From the NCBI GenBank assembly GCA_964552795.1, contig CAZKIO010000023.1:1-64000 (forward strand): a DNA stretch of 64,000 nucleotides, in the 5' to 3' direction. Below the pieces are notes generated by a model, which made no database searches, was not told the DNA's origin, and was given only the letters and a program-made list of their open reading frames with translations. The stretch is from JAEUHZ01 sp964552795. GTDB taxonomy: Bacteria; Planctomycetota; UBA1135; GCA-002686595. Below are positions 1-7,341 of the stretch, piece by piece (position 1 is the stretch's first letter; each line of letters begins with the position of its first letter). A program made the position numbers and the translations under genes.

Positions 1-107
1 TCTTCAAGAACGAGGGCTACAGCGACGAGAACCGCTCGCTCGTGATCCTGATCCGTGCGCGGATCACGGACGTGCGCGACGAGCTGCGCAAGATCGAAGC
101 GCGCTGA
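1..107 (+). CDS. C-terminal fragment of an unidentified protein (secretin-like tail?)
   Basis: An open frame enters from the left edge (first full codon at base 3) and ends at the TGA at 105-107. The visible 34 residues read FKNEGYSDENRSLVILIRAR followed by an Ile-Thr-Asp-Val-Arg stretch and a charged tail. A hydrophobic strand of the LVILIRARI type after a polar 'S-x-E-x-R' turn resembles the end of the secretin domain of type II/III secretion and pilus secretins. That is only a resemblance over about 30 residues. A strong hairpin follows 23 bp after the stop, consistent with the end of a transcription unit. The identity is unsure; that a real gene ends here is likely. Confidence 0.4.
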   Translation, partial: FKNEGYSDENRSLVILIRARITDVRDELRKIEAR

Positions 108-130
108 GCCGGCGCGTCCGGCCGCTCCCC

Positions 131-156
131 GCGAAGCCGCCCACGGGCGGCTTCGC
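131..156 (+). terminator. Perfect 12-bp hairpin after the leftmost gene
   Basis: Bases 131-142 (gcgaagccgccc) and 145-156 (gggcggcttcgc) are perfect reverse complements separated by two bases. The hairpin lies 23 bp after the stop at 107 and upstream of the gene starting at 333. It is followed by a short mixed cgtttcgg tract, not a T-run, so it is a terminator-like stem and not a textbook intrinsic terminator. Confidence 0.6.
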
Positions 157-332
157 TCGTTTCGGCCCCCCCCCGCCGGCCCCGGCAGGCGGATCCCCGC
201 GCAGCCCACCGCGGCCGGCCACCGAATTGCAATTTCGATGTTTTCCACAGAGGCGGCTCAGGATTCCCGCCCCGACCGCCCGATCCTCGCGGCACCCGGG
301 AAGGCAGACCCGGACGGAGAGGCAGGTCGAAC

Positions 333-2006
333 ATGGGCAACATCGCATTCGGGCTAGGAGTCTGGACTCTCGGGATCGGTGCGCTGGCGGGCAGCGCCGC
401 GGCGCAGGGGCGCACGGCGGTCGCCACCCACCAGCAGGCCGCCGGAGGCGGCCTCGTCCTGGAGGACGCGGTCCGGCCCGCCGGGCCGGGCCCTGGCAGC
501 CAGGCCGTCCTGGCGGGCGGCGCACTGTGGACGCGCGCGGACTCCGCCTGGGTCCCCATGGTCGTGTCGCTGGGCGCTCAGGGCACGCAGGTGTTCGGGA
601 TGATCGAGCACGGCCAGGACCACGCCGAGCTGCTCTCGGGTTTCTCCCCCAACCCGGCCGCGCCGGCGTGGCTCACGAACCTGCCGATCGAGATGGTCAA
701 CGCGGTCGCGCGTTCGGCAGAGACCGCGGACGTGCACGCCAGCGCGCACCAGCTCGTGCAGAACGGCAACAACTCGACGCGCACCTCGGTCGTGTGCCGC
801 TGGCGCTCGGGCACGAGCACACCCGAGTGGGTGTACACCTTCCCCGGCACGACGTCGGGCCTCGCGCGCGTCGGGATCTCGCGCGACGGCTCGCGCATCG
901 TCGCCGCCGCGCTCTATCCCATGGAACTCAAGCTGCGCCTCGCGGTGTTCCAGGGCTCGTCCGGCACGCCGGTGCACACCGCCGAGATCCCGAACTTCGG
1001 CGTGCAACTGCGCGGGTTCCTCTTGTCGGACGACGGCAGCACCGTCTACGCCGCGTCGAGTTCCACGGCCTTCGTCTGGAACGCGACGACGCACGCGGTC
1101 GTCGGTCAGGCCGTGCTGCCCGGCGGCTTCGACTGCCACGCGCTCTCCGGCGACGGCCGCGTCTTCGCGTTCGGGCAGTTCAACAAGGTGCACATCTGGG
1201 AGCGCAACACGAGCGGTTCCTACGGCCAGACGCACGTGCGCGAACTGCCCGGCCCGCTGGTCTGCAACCGCCTGGGGCTCTCGGCCGACGGGTCGACGCT
1301 CGCCATCGGCTGGCAGTTCTACGACCAGGCGCTGCGCGTGCGCATCGAGGCGCTCGACGTGCCCACCAAGGCGCTCGTGATGGCCGACGAGGCCGCCGGC
1401 ACCGGTTCCTACCAGAACGTCGTCAGCGCCGTCTCCGTCAGCGACGACGGCTCGCGCTTCGCCGTCGGCCTCTGGGGCGACCAGGGCGACGTGTGCCCCG
1501 AGGTGCGCTTCTACCGCCGCAACCAGAACGCGCCGGTGGCGCTCCACAACCTGCCCGGCTCCGTGCACGACCTCGAGATCTCCGGCGACGGCCAGCGCGT
1601 GGCCGTCGCCTGGAAGAGCGTCCACGCCAACACCTTCGCCGGCGGCGGCGGCTGGTCGCTGTATTCGTTCGGGGAAATGGACCTGCGCGTGCACGGCGTG
1701 CCGCGACCGGGCAGCACGCTGTCGATCGAGATGACCGGCCCGGTCGGGTCGCCCGCGCGCCTCTTGTGGTCGCCGCTCGCCGCCGCAACGCCGCAGGTGT
1801 TCCCCGGGATCGGGACGCTGCGCCTGCAGCGCACGACGACGACCGCGGTCGCGGTGCCGGCCACGAACGGCGCCGGCTGGACGCAGGCCAACCACGTGCT
1901 GCCGGCAGGGGCGTCAGAGGTCGGGCGGACGTACTACTTCCAGGGGCTGTTCACGACCCCACGCCGGCTGACCGCCGACTGGGCGCGCGTGACCATTCTC
2001 CCCTGA
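333..2006 (+). CDS. Secreted WD40/beta-propeller-like protein with C-terminal domain
   Basis: The 557-residue protein starts at ATG 333 with a hydrophobic N-terminus ending in an Ala-rich AAAQ site, a good signal peptide. Residues of about 40-450 contain repeated strand patterns with recurring 'S-x-D-G-S' turns (ISRDGSRIV, LSDDGSTVY, LSGDGRVFA, LSADGSTLA, VSDDGSRFA, ISGDGQRVA), typical of WD40/YVTN-like propeller blades. The last 100 or so residues form a separate beta-rich domain beginning near 'RVHGVPRPGSTLSIEM' and ending 'DWARVTILP'. Such propeller-plus-tail architecture is common in secreted planctomycete proteins, and the tail may serve in surface display. No catalytic motif is visible, so the function is unknown. 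It stands alone, with a hairpin element on each side. Confidence 0.75.
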   Translation: MGNIAFGLGVWTLGIGALAGSAAAQGRTAVATHQQAAGGGLVLEDAVRPAGPGPGSQAVLAGGALWTRADSAWVPMVVSLGAQGTQVFGMIEHGQDHAELLSGFSPNPAAPAWLTNLPIEMVNAVARSAETADVHASAHQLVQNGNNSTRTSVVCRWRSGTSTPEWVYTFPGTTSGLARVGISRDGSRIVAAALYPMELKLRLAVFQGSSGTPVHTAEIPNFGVQLRGFLLSDDGSTVYAASSSTAFVWNATTHAVVGQAVLPGGFDCHALSGDGRVFAFGQFNKVHIWERNTSGSYGQTHVRELPGPLVCNRLGLSADGSTLAIGWQFYDQALRVRIEALDVPTKALVMADEAAGTGSYQNVVSAVSVSDDGSRFAVGLWGDQGDVCPEVRFYRRNQNAPVALHNLPGSVHDLEISGDGQRVAVAWKSVHANTFAGGGGWSLYSFGEMDLRVHGVPRPGSTLSIEMTGPVGSPARLLWSPLAAATPQVFPGIGTLRLQRTTTTAVAVPATNGAGWTQANHVLPAGASEVGRTYYFQGLFTTPRRLTADWARVTILP

Positions 2007-2010
2007 CGGA

Positions 2011-2113
2011 ACTGTCCCAGACCATTGTGCTTCCACCAGGGGCTGGGGCTCGCGCGGCGGCTACCCCCCACGACTGGTGGCCCCGGTCGGAAAGCACAAT
2101 GGGCTGGGACAGT
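2011..2113. repeat. Long imperfect inverted repeat, REP-like element
   Basis: The arm at 2011-2032 (begins actgtcccag) and the arm at 2092-2113 (ends ctgggacagt) are reverse complements with one mismatch in 22 positions. The spacer of about 59 bp contains a further ccaccag/ctggtgg pair, so the whole 103 bp can fold as one branched hairpin. It sits 5 bp after the stop of the propeller gene and 60 bp before the HAD hydrolase. Size, intergenic position and the outer 'gggacagt' motif are like REP elements mobilised by RAYT transposases. It could also end transcription of the upstream gene. Confidence 0.6.
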
Positions 2114-2173
2114 ACCCTTTCGGCTCGACGCAGCCCCCGGGATCCGCGACCCTCTCCGCGCGGCCCCGGCACC

Positions 2174-2893
2174 ATGCTCAAGGCGATCCTGTTCGACATC
2201 GACGACACGCTGTTCTCCACCACGGAGTTCGCGCGCCGGGCCCGCGGCAACGCCGTGCGCGCCATGGTCCAGGCCGGCCTCGACCTGCCCGAGGAAGCCG
2301 TCCTCAAGGAGCTCGACGAGGTGCTGGCCGAGTTCAGCTCCAACTACGAGCACCACTTCGACAAGCTGCTGCAGCGCCTGCGGCCGAGCTGCCTGGAGCG
2401 CACCAATTCGGCGCTGATCGTCGCCGCCGGCGTGGCCGCGTACCACGACACGAAGTTCCGCGAGCTGGCTCCGTTCGACGACGTGTTCCCGCTGCTCTCC
2501 GACCTCAAGCGCGCGGGCCTGCGCCTGGGCGTCATCACGCACGGCTGGACGGTCAAGCAGGCCGAGAAGCTCGTGCGACTGGGGCTCGTGCCGTACCTCG
2601 ACCCCAAGGCGGTCTTCATCTCCGACCAGGTCGGGATCAGCAAGCCCAACCCCAAGCTGTACGCGACGGCGCTGCGGGACCTCGACCTTCCCGCGCGCGA
2701 GGTCATGTACGTCGGCGACAGCCCCGAGCACGACATCGCGCCGCCCAAGTCGCTGGGCATGGTCACGGTGTGGGCGCGGCGGGCGAGCAAGCGCGGCATC
2801 GAGGGCACCGGCATCGTGCCGGACTACGTCATCGACGACTTCGAGGAGCTGCGCGGCATCCTGGCCCGCGACTTCGGCGTGCCGCTACCGTGA
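2174..2893 (+). CDS. HAD-superfamily (subfamily IA) hydrolase
   Basis: The 239-residue protein is probably a phosphatase acting on a small phosphorylated metabolite. All four haloacid dehalogenase motifs are visible: motif I DIDDT with nucleophile Asp8 and acid/base Asp10, motif II Thr122 in VITHG, motif III Lys157 in GISKPNP, and motif IV GDSPEHD with Asp182 and Asp187. The helical cap lies between residues of about 15 and 95, as in subfamily IA. Overall form matches the TIGR02253/YjjG-like group. ATG 2174 was chosen because motif I then starts at residue 8; the frame stays open far upstream but shows no family similarity. Its last 9 bp overlap the end of the convergent oppF gene. The substrate cannot be told from sequence. 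Confidence 0.85.
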   Translation: MLKAILFDIDDTLFSTTEFARRARGNAVRAMVQAGLDLPEEAVLKELDEVLAEFSSNYEHHFDKLLQRLRPSCLERTNSALIVAAGVAAYHDTKFRELAPFDDVFPLLSDLKRAGLRLGVITHGWTVKQAEKLVRLGLVPYLDPKAVFISDQVGISKPNPKLYATALRDLDLPAREVMYVGDSPEHDIAPPKSLGMVTVWARRASKRGIEGTGIVPDYVIDDFEELRGILARDFGVPLP

Positions 2894-3706
2894 GCCCTCG
2901 ATCGCGGCGCGCGCGGCGATCAGCTCGCGCGTGTGGGCGTGCGCGGGCTCGGCGAGCACGCGCTCCACGGGCCCCGACTCCACCACGCGCCCGCGCTGGA
3001 GCACGGCGACGCGGTCCGCCATCCAGGAAACCAGCGCGAGATCGTGGGTCACGATCAGGTAGGTCAATCCGTGCCGCGCGCGCAGTTCGGCCAGCAGGCC
3101 CAGGATCTGCGCCTGCACGGAGGCATCGAGCGCGGCGACGGGCTCGTCGAGCACCAAGAGCTCGGGCTCGACCGCCAGTGCGCGAGCGAGGCACAGGCGC
3201 TGGCGCTGCCCGCCCGACAGCTCGTGCGGGCGGCGGTCGAGGTGCTCGGCGGAGAGTCCCACCTGCTCGAGCAGCGCGATCGAGCGCGCTTGCGGGTCCG
3301 CGCGCGAGCCGGTGCCGTGCGCGCCGAACGCCTCGCGCAGCACGCTGCGCGCGCTCCACATGGGATCGAGGCTCGCCAGCGGATCCTGGAACACGACCTG
3401 CATGCGCGCGCGCAGCGGCCGCAGCGCGCGCTCGGAGAGGCGCGCGAGGTCCACCGGCGGTTGCGTCGCGTCCGCGTGCCAGAGGACGGATCCGCGCGCG
3501 AGCGGCTCCAGGCACAGCAGCGCCCGCACCAGACTCGACTTGCCGGCGCCCGACTCCCCCACGACCGCCAGCACCTCGCCGCGGCGCACGTCGAGCGACA
3601 CGCCGTCGAGCGCGCGCACCGGCGGCGGCCGCACGCCGAGCACCGCGGCGCGCCGGTGCTCGACCACGAGATCGCGCGCTTCGAGCAGGCTCGCGGGCGT
3701 GTTCAC
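2885..3706 (-). CDS. oppF: Peptide/nickel ABC transporter ATPase (OppF-like), operon 1
   Basis: Second ATPase of an oligopeptide-type ABC importer, cytoplasmic, powering uptake through the OppBC permeases. Counting from GTG 3706 (273 residues): Walker A GESGAGKS at 50-57, Q-loop Gln107, signature LSGGQ at 163-167, Walker B LLVLDEP at 183-189 and switch His221. The C-terminus stops soon after 'HTRELIAA' and lacks the long oligopeptide/dipeptide C-terminal Cys motif present in its partner. The GTG overlaps the oppD stop in a GTGA, so this start is preferred over the in-frame ATG at 3736. It is the last gene of a five-gene minus-strand operon and overlaps the tail of the HAD gene by 9 bp. Confidence 0.88.
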   Translation of the reverse strand: MNTPASLLEARDLVVEHRRAAVLGVRPPPVRALDGVSLDVRRGEVLAVVGESGAGKSSLVRALLCLEPLARGSVLWHADATQPPVDLARLSERALRPLRARMQVVFQDPLASLDPMWSARSVLREAFGAHGTGSRADPQARSIALLEQVGLSAEHLDRRPHELSGGQRQRLCLARALAVEPELLVLDEPVAALDASVQAQILGLLAELRARHGLTYLIVTHDLALVSWMADRVAVLQRGRVVESGPVERVLAEPAHAHTRELIAARAAIEGSR

Positions 3707-4683
3707 GGCGCGGGCACCTCCGACGCGGCCCAGCACGCGCTCGCACGCTCCGCGCCGGCCGGCGCGAGCGGCGGCGTCTCCTGCGCGCAGCGCTCGCGCG
3801 CCAGCGGACAGCGGTCGCGGAACGCGCAGCCCGAGGGCCGCGCACCCAGGCGCGGCGGCGCGCCGGGGATCGCCGCCAGGCGCTCGCCGCGCACGGCGCG
3901 CGCGAGCAGCGAGCGCAGGAGGCCCAGCGTGTACGGGTGCGCGGGCCGCACGAACACCGCGCGCGCGGGTCCGCTCTCGACCACGCGGCCCGCGTACATC
4001 ACCGCCACGTGCTCGGCGTGTCCGGGCACGAGGCCCAGGTCGTGCGTCACCAGGAGCAGCGCGACGCGCGACGCGGTACGCAGCTCGCGCACCAGGTCCA
4101 GCAGCGCGGCCGCGCTGGACGGATCGAGCGCGCTCGTCGGCTCGTCGAGCACGAGCAGGTCGGGATCCGCCGCCACGGCCGCGGCGAGCAGCGCGCGCTG
4201 GCGCATGCCGCCCGAGAGTTCGTGCGGGAAGGCGCGCTCGACGCGCGCGGGATCGGGGACGCGAAGGCGCGCCAGGAGCTCCAGCGTCCGCGCGCGCGCG
4301 GGCTCCGCCGCCAGGCCCAGGTGCGCGCGCAGCGGTTCGGCCACCTGCTCGCCGACGCGCAGGAGCGGGTTCAGCGCCGTGCCGGCGTCCTGGAACACGA
4401 CGCCGATGCGCCGGCCCCGCAGCCGCTGCAGATCGCGCTCCGGCGCCGCCAGAACGTCGACGCCGTCGAAGCGCACATCGCCCGTGTAAGCGACGCCCGG
4501 CGCGGCCAGGCGCGGGATCGCCAGCGCGGTCAGCGTCTTGCCCGAGCCCGATTCGCCGACCAGCGCCAGCGCGCCGCCGCGCGCGAGGTCGAGATCGACG
4601 CCGTCGACGGCGCGCGCGCGGCCGTGATCCGCCGGCACGGTCGCGACCAGGCCGCGGATCGAGAGCAGCGGCACGGCGCTCAT
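3703..4683 (-). CDS. oppD: Peptide/nickel ABC transporter ATPase (OppD-like), operon 1
   Basis: The 326-residue ATPase of the same importer. Walker A GESGSGKT at 43-50, signature LSGGM at 156-160 and Walker B LLVLDEP at 176-182 are intact. The C-terminus carries the oligo_HPY region with the Cys pattern GCAFRDRCPLARERC, plus a further Cys near the end, which in this family can hold an iron-sulfur cluster. The ATG at 4683 overlaps the oppC stop in an ATGA, and the stop overlaps the oppF GTG, so translation of D, F and C is probably coupled. Substrate class (peptide, nickel or other) is not decided by the ATPase. Confidence 0.88.
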   Translation of the reverse strand: MSAVPLLSIRGLVATVPADHGRARAVDGVDLDLARGGALALVGESGSGKTLTALAIPRLAAPGVAYTGDVRFDGVDVLAAPERDLQRLRGRRIGVVFQDAGTALNPLLRVGEQVAEPLRAHLGLAAEPARARTLELLARLRVPDPARVERAFPHELSGGMRQRALLAAAVAADPDLLVLDEPTSALDPSSAAALLDLVRELRTASRVALLLVTHDLGLVPGHAEHVAVMYAGRVVESGPARAVFVRPAHPYTLGLLRSLLARAVRGERLAAIPGAPPRLGARPSGCAFRDRCPLARERCAQETPPLAPAGAERASACWAASEVPAP

Positions 4684-6272
4684 CCGGCCTCCTCGCGCGG
4701 GTCGAGCGCCTCGCGCAGCGCCTCGGCGAGCAGCAGGTACGCCAGCACGGCGGCGAACAGGAACACGCCCGGGGCGATCCACGACCAGGGATGGTCGGCG
4801 GTGCGCGCTTCCCCCACCAGCGCGCCCCACGACGGCACGGGCACCTGCACGCCCAGGCCCAGGTAGGCCAGCGACGACTCGATCAGGATCGCGCCGCCCG
4901 CCGCGAACGCGAAGGCCACGAGCGCCGGACCGATCGCGTTGGGCAGCACGTGCGCGACCAGGATGCGCAGGCGCGAGAGCCCCAGCGCGCGCGCGGCCAG
5001 GACGAACTCGAGGTTGCGCAGCTTGAGCGCTTCGGCCCGCACGAGGCGCGCGGTTCCGGTCCAGCCGACCGCGGCGATCACCAGCACGACGGCGGCCGGC
5101 ATCGGCACGACGTCGGTGTCCACCCAGGCGATGGCCGCCAGCACGAGGAAGAACGCCGGGAAGCACAGCACGACCTCGACCGTGCGCGAGGTGACGAAGT
5201 CGAACCAGCCGCCCAGGTAGCCCGCCGCCGCACCGGCCAGCGTGCCGATCACGCACAGCAGGAGCGCCGCGACGAGGCCGATCGTGAGGCTCACGCGCCC
5301 GCCCCACAGGCAGCGCGCGAGAAGATCGCGGCCCAGCGAATCGGTGCCCAGCGGATGGCGCAGCGGGTGGTTGAGATGCAGTTCGCCGAAGCGCACCTCC
5401 GGCCGGCCGCCGGGCGGCCGCTCCGTGCGCGCGTCCCGTGCGCGGCGCCCCTCCGAGTCCATCGCGGCGGCGGCGAGCCAGGTGGGCGGGCGCCAGGCCT
5501 CGCCCAGGTTCGTCTCGGCGTGCCCCATCGGGAGCGGCGCGAACACGGCCTGCTCGACGTCCATTTCGCCGCGCGTGATCGCGGCCTTGATCGCGCCGGC
5601 GGCCGGCAGCGTGCGCGGCGGGGCGATCGCCGCGTGCGCCAGCGCCAGGAGCAGCGCTGGCCCCAGCGCGATCGCCAGCCGGGTGCCGCGCCCCAGGCGC
5701 CGGCGCAGGCCGCAGGCGAGCAGCACGCCGGGCAGCGCGGCCGCCAGGAACACGTCGATCGGCGCGAGGCCCACGATCAGCGGGAACGTGCGCGCGGAGA
5801 CGAGCTCCACGCCGCCCGCGCGCGGATCGAGCTCCCGCGCGTACTTGCGCGCCAGCTCCGGGACCGTGAAGGCCGCGAGGGTTCGTCCCGGTTCGCCGCG
5901 GGTCGCGATGGCCTGTCGCAGCGGATCCAGCCCGGCGCGCAGGTGCGCCGGCATGTGTTGCGCGATGTGATCCAGCCGACGGGTCAGCGCATCGCGCTCC
6001 CGCGCGATGAACTGCTCGTCGGCCCGCGGGTCGCCCCGGCCCGGCTCCGCCGCCGCGCGCACACGCTCTGCGTACGACTCGGCCAGCGGCACGAGCTCCG
6101 CCAGCGCGCTCTCGTAGCCGCCGCGGTCGACGGCCACGAGCACGTACGGGCGATCGTTGGCCAGGAACGGCGCGTACACCGCCAACGCGCCCAGCACGCC
6201 CAGGATCCACAGCGCCGCGCGCGCGCGCCGCCGTGCGAGGAGCCGCGCCAGGGGACGGCCGAGGTCAGCCAC
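4680..6272 (-). CDS. oppC: ABC transporter permease (OppC-like) with large N-terminal extension, operon 1
   Basis: The 530-residue inner-membrane permease is much longer than the usual 290-310 residues. One membrane segment near residues 20-38 is followed by a long stretch (about 40-170) with few hydrophobic runs, two more membrane segments around 175-245, and a second soluble part. The conserved permease core begins near residue 300 with 'HPLGTDSLGRDLLARCLWG' and includes the ATPase-contacting EAA loop around 'ARALGLSRLRILVAHVLPN'. The core is a normal BPD_transp_1 permease; the extra 250 or so residues probably form an extracytoplasmic insert. It overlaps oppB by 8 bp and oppD by 4 bp. Confidence 0.85.
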   Translation of the reverse strand: MADLGRPLARLLARRRARAALWILGVLGALAVYAPFLANDRPYVLVAVDRGGYESALAELVPLAESYAERVRAAAEPGRGDPRADEQFIARERDALTRRLDHIAQHMPAHLRAGLDPLRQAIATRGEPGRTLAAFTVPELARKYARELDPRAGGVELVSARTFPLIVGLAPIDVFLAAALPGVLLACGLRRRLGRGTRLAIALGPALLLALAHAAIAPPRTLPAAGAIKAAITRGEMDVEQAVFAPLPMGHAETNLGEAWRPPTWLAAAAMDSEGRRARDARTERPPGGRPEVRFGELHLNHPLRHPLGTDSLGRDLLARCLWGGRVSLTIGLVAALLLCVIGTLAGAAAGYLGGWFDFVTSRTVEVVLCFPAFFLVLAAIAWVDTDVVPMPAAVVLVIAAVGWTGTARLVRAEALKLRNLEFVLAARALGLSRLRILVAHVLPNAIGPALVAFAFAAGGAILIESSLAYLGLGVQVPVPSWGALVGEARTADHPWSWIAPGVFLFAAVLAYLLLAEALREALDPREEAG

Positions 6273-7332
6273 GCGGCTCCCCGGCGCGGATGCGCGGATC
6301 GGCCAGCGCGTACCCGACGTCGGCCAGCAGGATCCCGGCGAGCGTCAGCACGGCCGACAGCGTGGTGGTCGCCAGGATCACGTTCATGTCGCGGCGCAGC
6401 AGGCCGTCGTAGGCGTACTTGCCGATGCCCTCGATGCCGAAGATGGTCTCCACGATCACCGAACCGCCGACCAGCGCCGGCAGCACGCTGCCCAGGATCG
6501 TGATGACCGGCAACAGCGCGTTGCGCAGCGCGTGGCGCACGAGCACCGTGCGCTCCGACAAGCCCTTGGCGCGCGCGGTGCGCACGAAGTCCTCGCGCAG
6601 GGCCGCGAGCACGCTGCCGCGGACGTGGCGCGAGAGCCACGCCAGGCTGGCGGAAGCCAGCGCCAGCACCGGCAGGACCGCGTGCGCCGCGACGTCGAAC
6701 GCGCGCGCGACGGGCCCCGCGTCCTCCAGCGTGCTGCTGGCGATGCCGAACACCGGCAGCCAGTCCAGGCCCATCGGCCCGAACACGAGGATCAGGAGCA
6801 GCGCGACCCAGAACGTCGGCAGCGCGTGCACGCCGATCAGGACGCTGGTGGCGAACGCCTCGCGCCGCGTGCCCGCGCGCAGCGCGCACCACGCGCCGAG
6901 CGGGACCGCGACGAGGTACACGAGCAGGATCGCGGCCAGCGAGAGCGGCACGCTGACGAGCAGGCGCCGTCCGAGCTCGGGCGCGACACGCACGCCCTGG
7001 CGACCCCACTCCTCGCCCAGGTCGAGCGCGAGCAGCCCGTGCCACGCACTGCGCCCGCTGCCCCCGAACCAGGCGTGCCCCTCGGGCGACAGGTCGAAGG
7101 GACCCAGGAAGTGCAGGTACTGGCGCCACAGCGGCGCGTCGAGCAGGTGCTCGGCGCGAAAGCGCGCGGCGCGCGCGGCCACGTCCAGGTCCGGCGTGGC
7201 GAAGGCGCCGGCCTCCTCTGCCACCACGGCCGGATCGCCGGGCGCCGCGTGCACCGCGAGGAACACGACGAGCGTGATCCCGAGCAGCGTCGGAACCATC
7301 CAGGCGAGCCGGCGCAGGATCCAGCGGCCCAC
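6265..7332 (-). CDS. oppB: ABC transporter permease (OppB-like), operon 1
   Basis: The 355-residue inner-membrane permease begins with the family-typical N-terminus 'GRWILRRLAWMVPTLLGITL'. A long loop then includes a W/Y-rich segment, followed by about five more membrane helices. The EAA motif is visible as 'ARAKGLSERTVLVRHALRN', followed by 'LPALVGGSVIVETIFGIEG', a very characteristic OppB/DppB block. It is somewhat longer than typical OppB (about 310) because the first extracytoplasmic loop is expanded. It lies 9 bp after oppA and overlaps oppC. Confidence 0.88.
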   Translation of the reverse strand: MGRWILRRLAWMVPTLLGITLVVFLAVHAAPGDPAVVAEEAGAFATPDLDVAARAARFRAEHLLDAPLWRQYLHFLGPFDLSPEGHAWFGGSGRSAWHGLLALDLGEEWGRQGVRVAPELGRRLLVSVPLSLAAILLVYLVAVPLGAWCALRAGTRREAFATSVLIGVHALPTFWVALLLILVFGPMGLDWLPVFGIASSTLEDAGPVARAFDVAAHAVLPVLALASASLAWLSRHVRGSVLAALREDFVRTARAKGLSERTVLVRHALRNALLPVITILGSVLPALVGGSVIVETIFGIEGIGKYAYDGLLRRDMNVILATTTLSAVLTLAGILLADVGYALADPRIRAGEPRG

Positions 7333-7341
7333 GCGGCGGCG

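Noticed and set aside
227..2173. Long Arg-rich open frame running upstream into the HAD gene
   Set aside because: The part before 2174 is the antiphase of the propeller gene, rich in Arg/Ala with no family similarity; the HAD protein is complete from ATG 2174.
2077..4866. 929-codon plus-strand open frame opposite the opp ATPases
   Set aside because: High-GC shadow of oppD/oppF on the minus strand, low-complexity Arg/Ala sequence with no domain.
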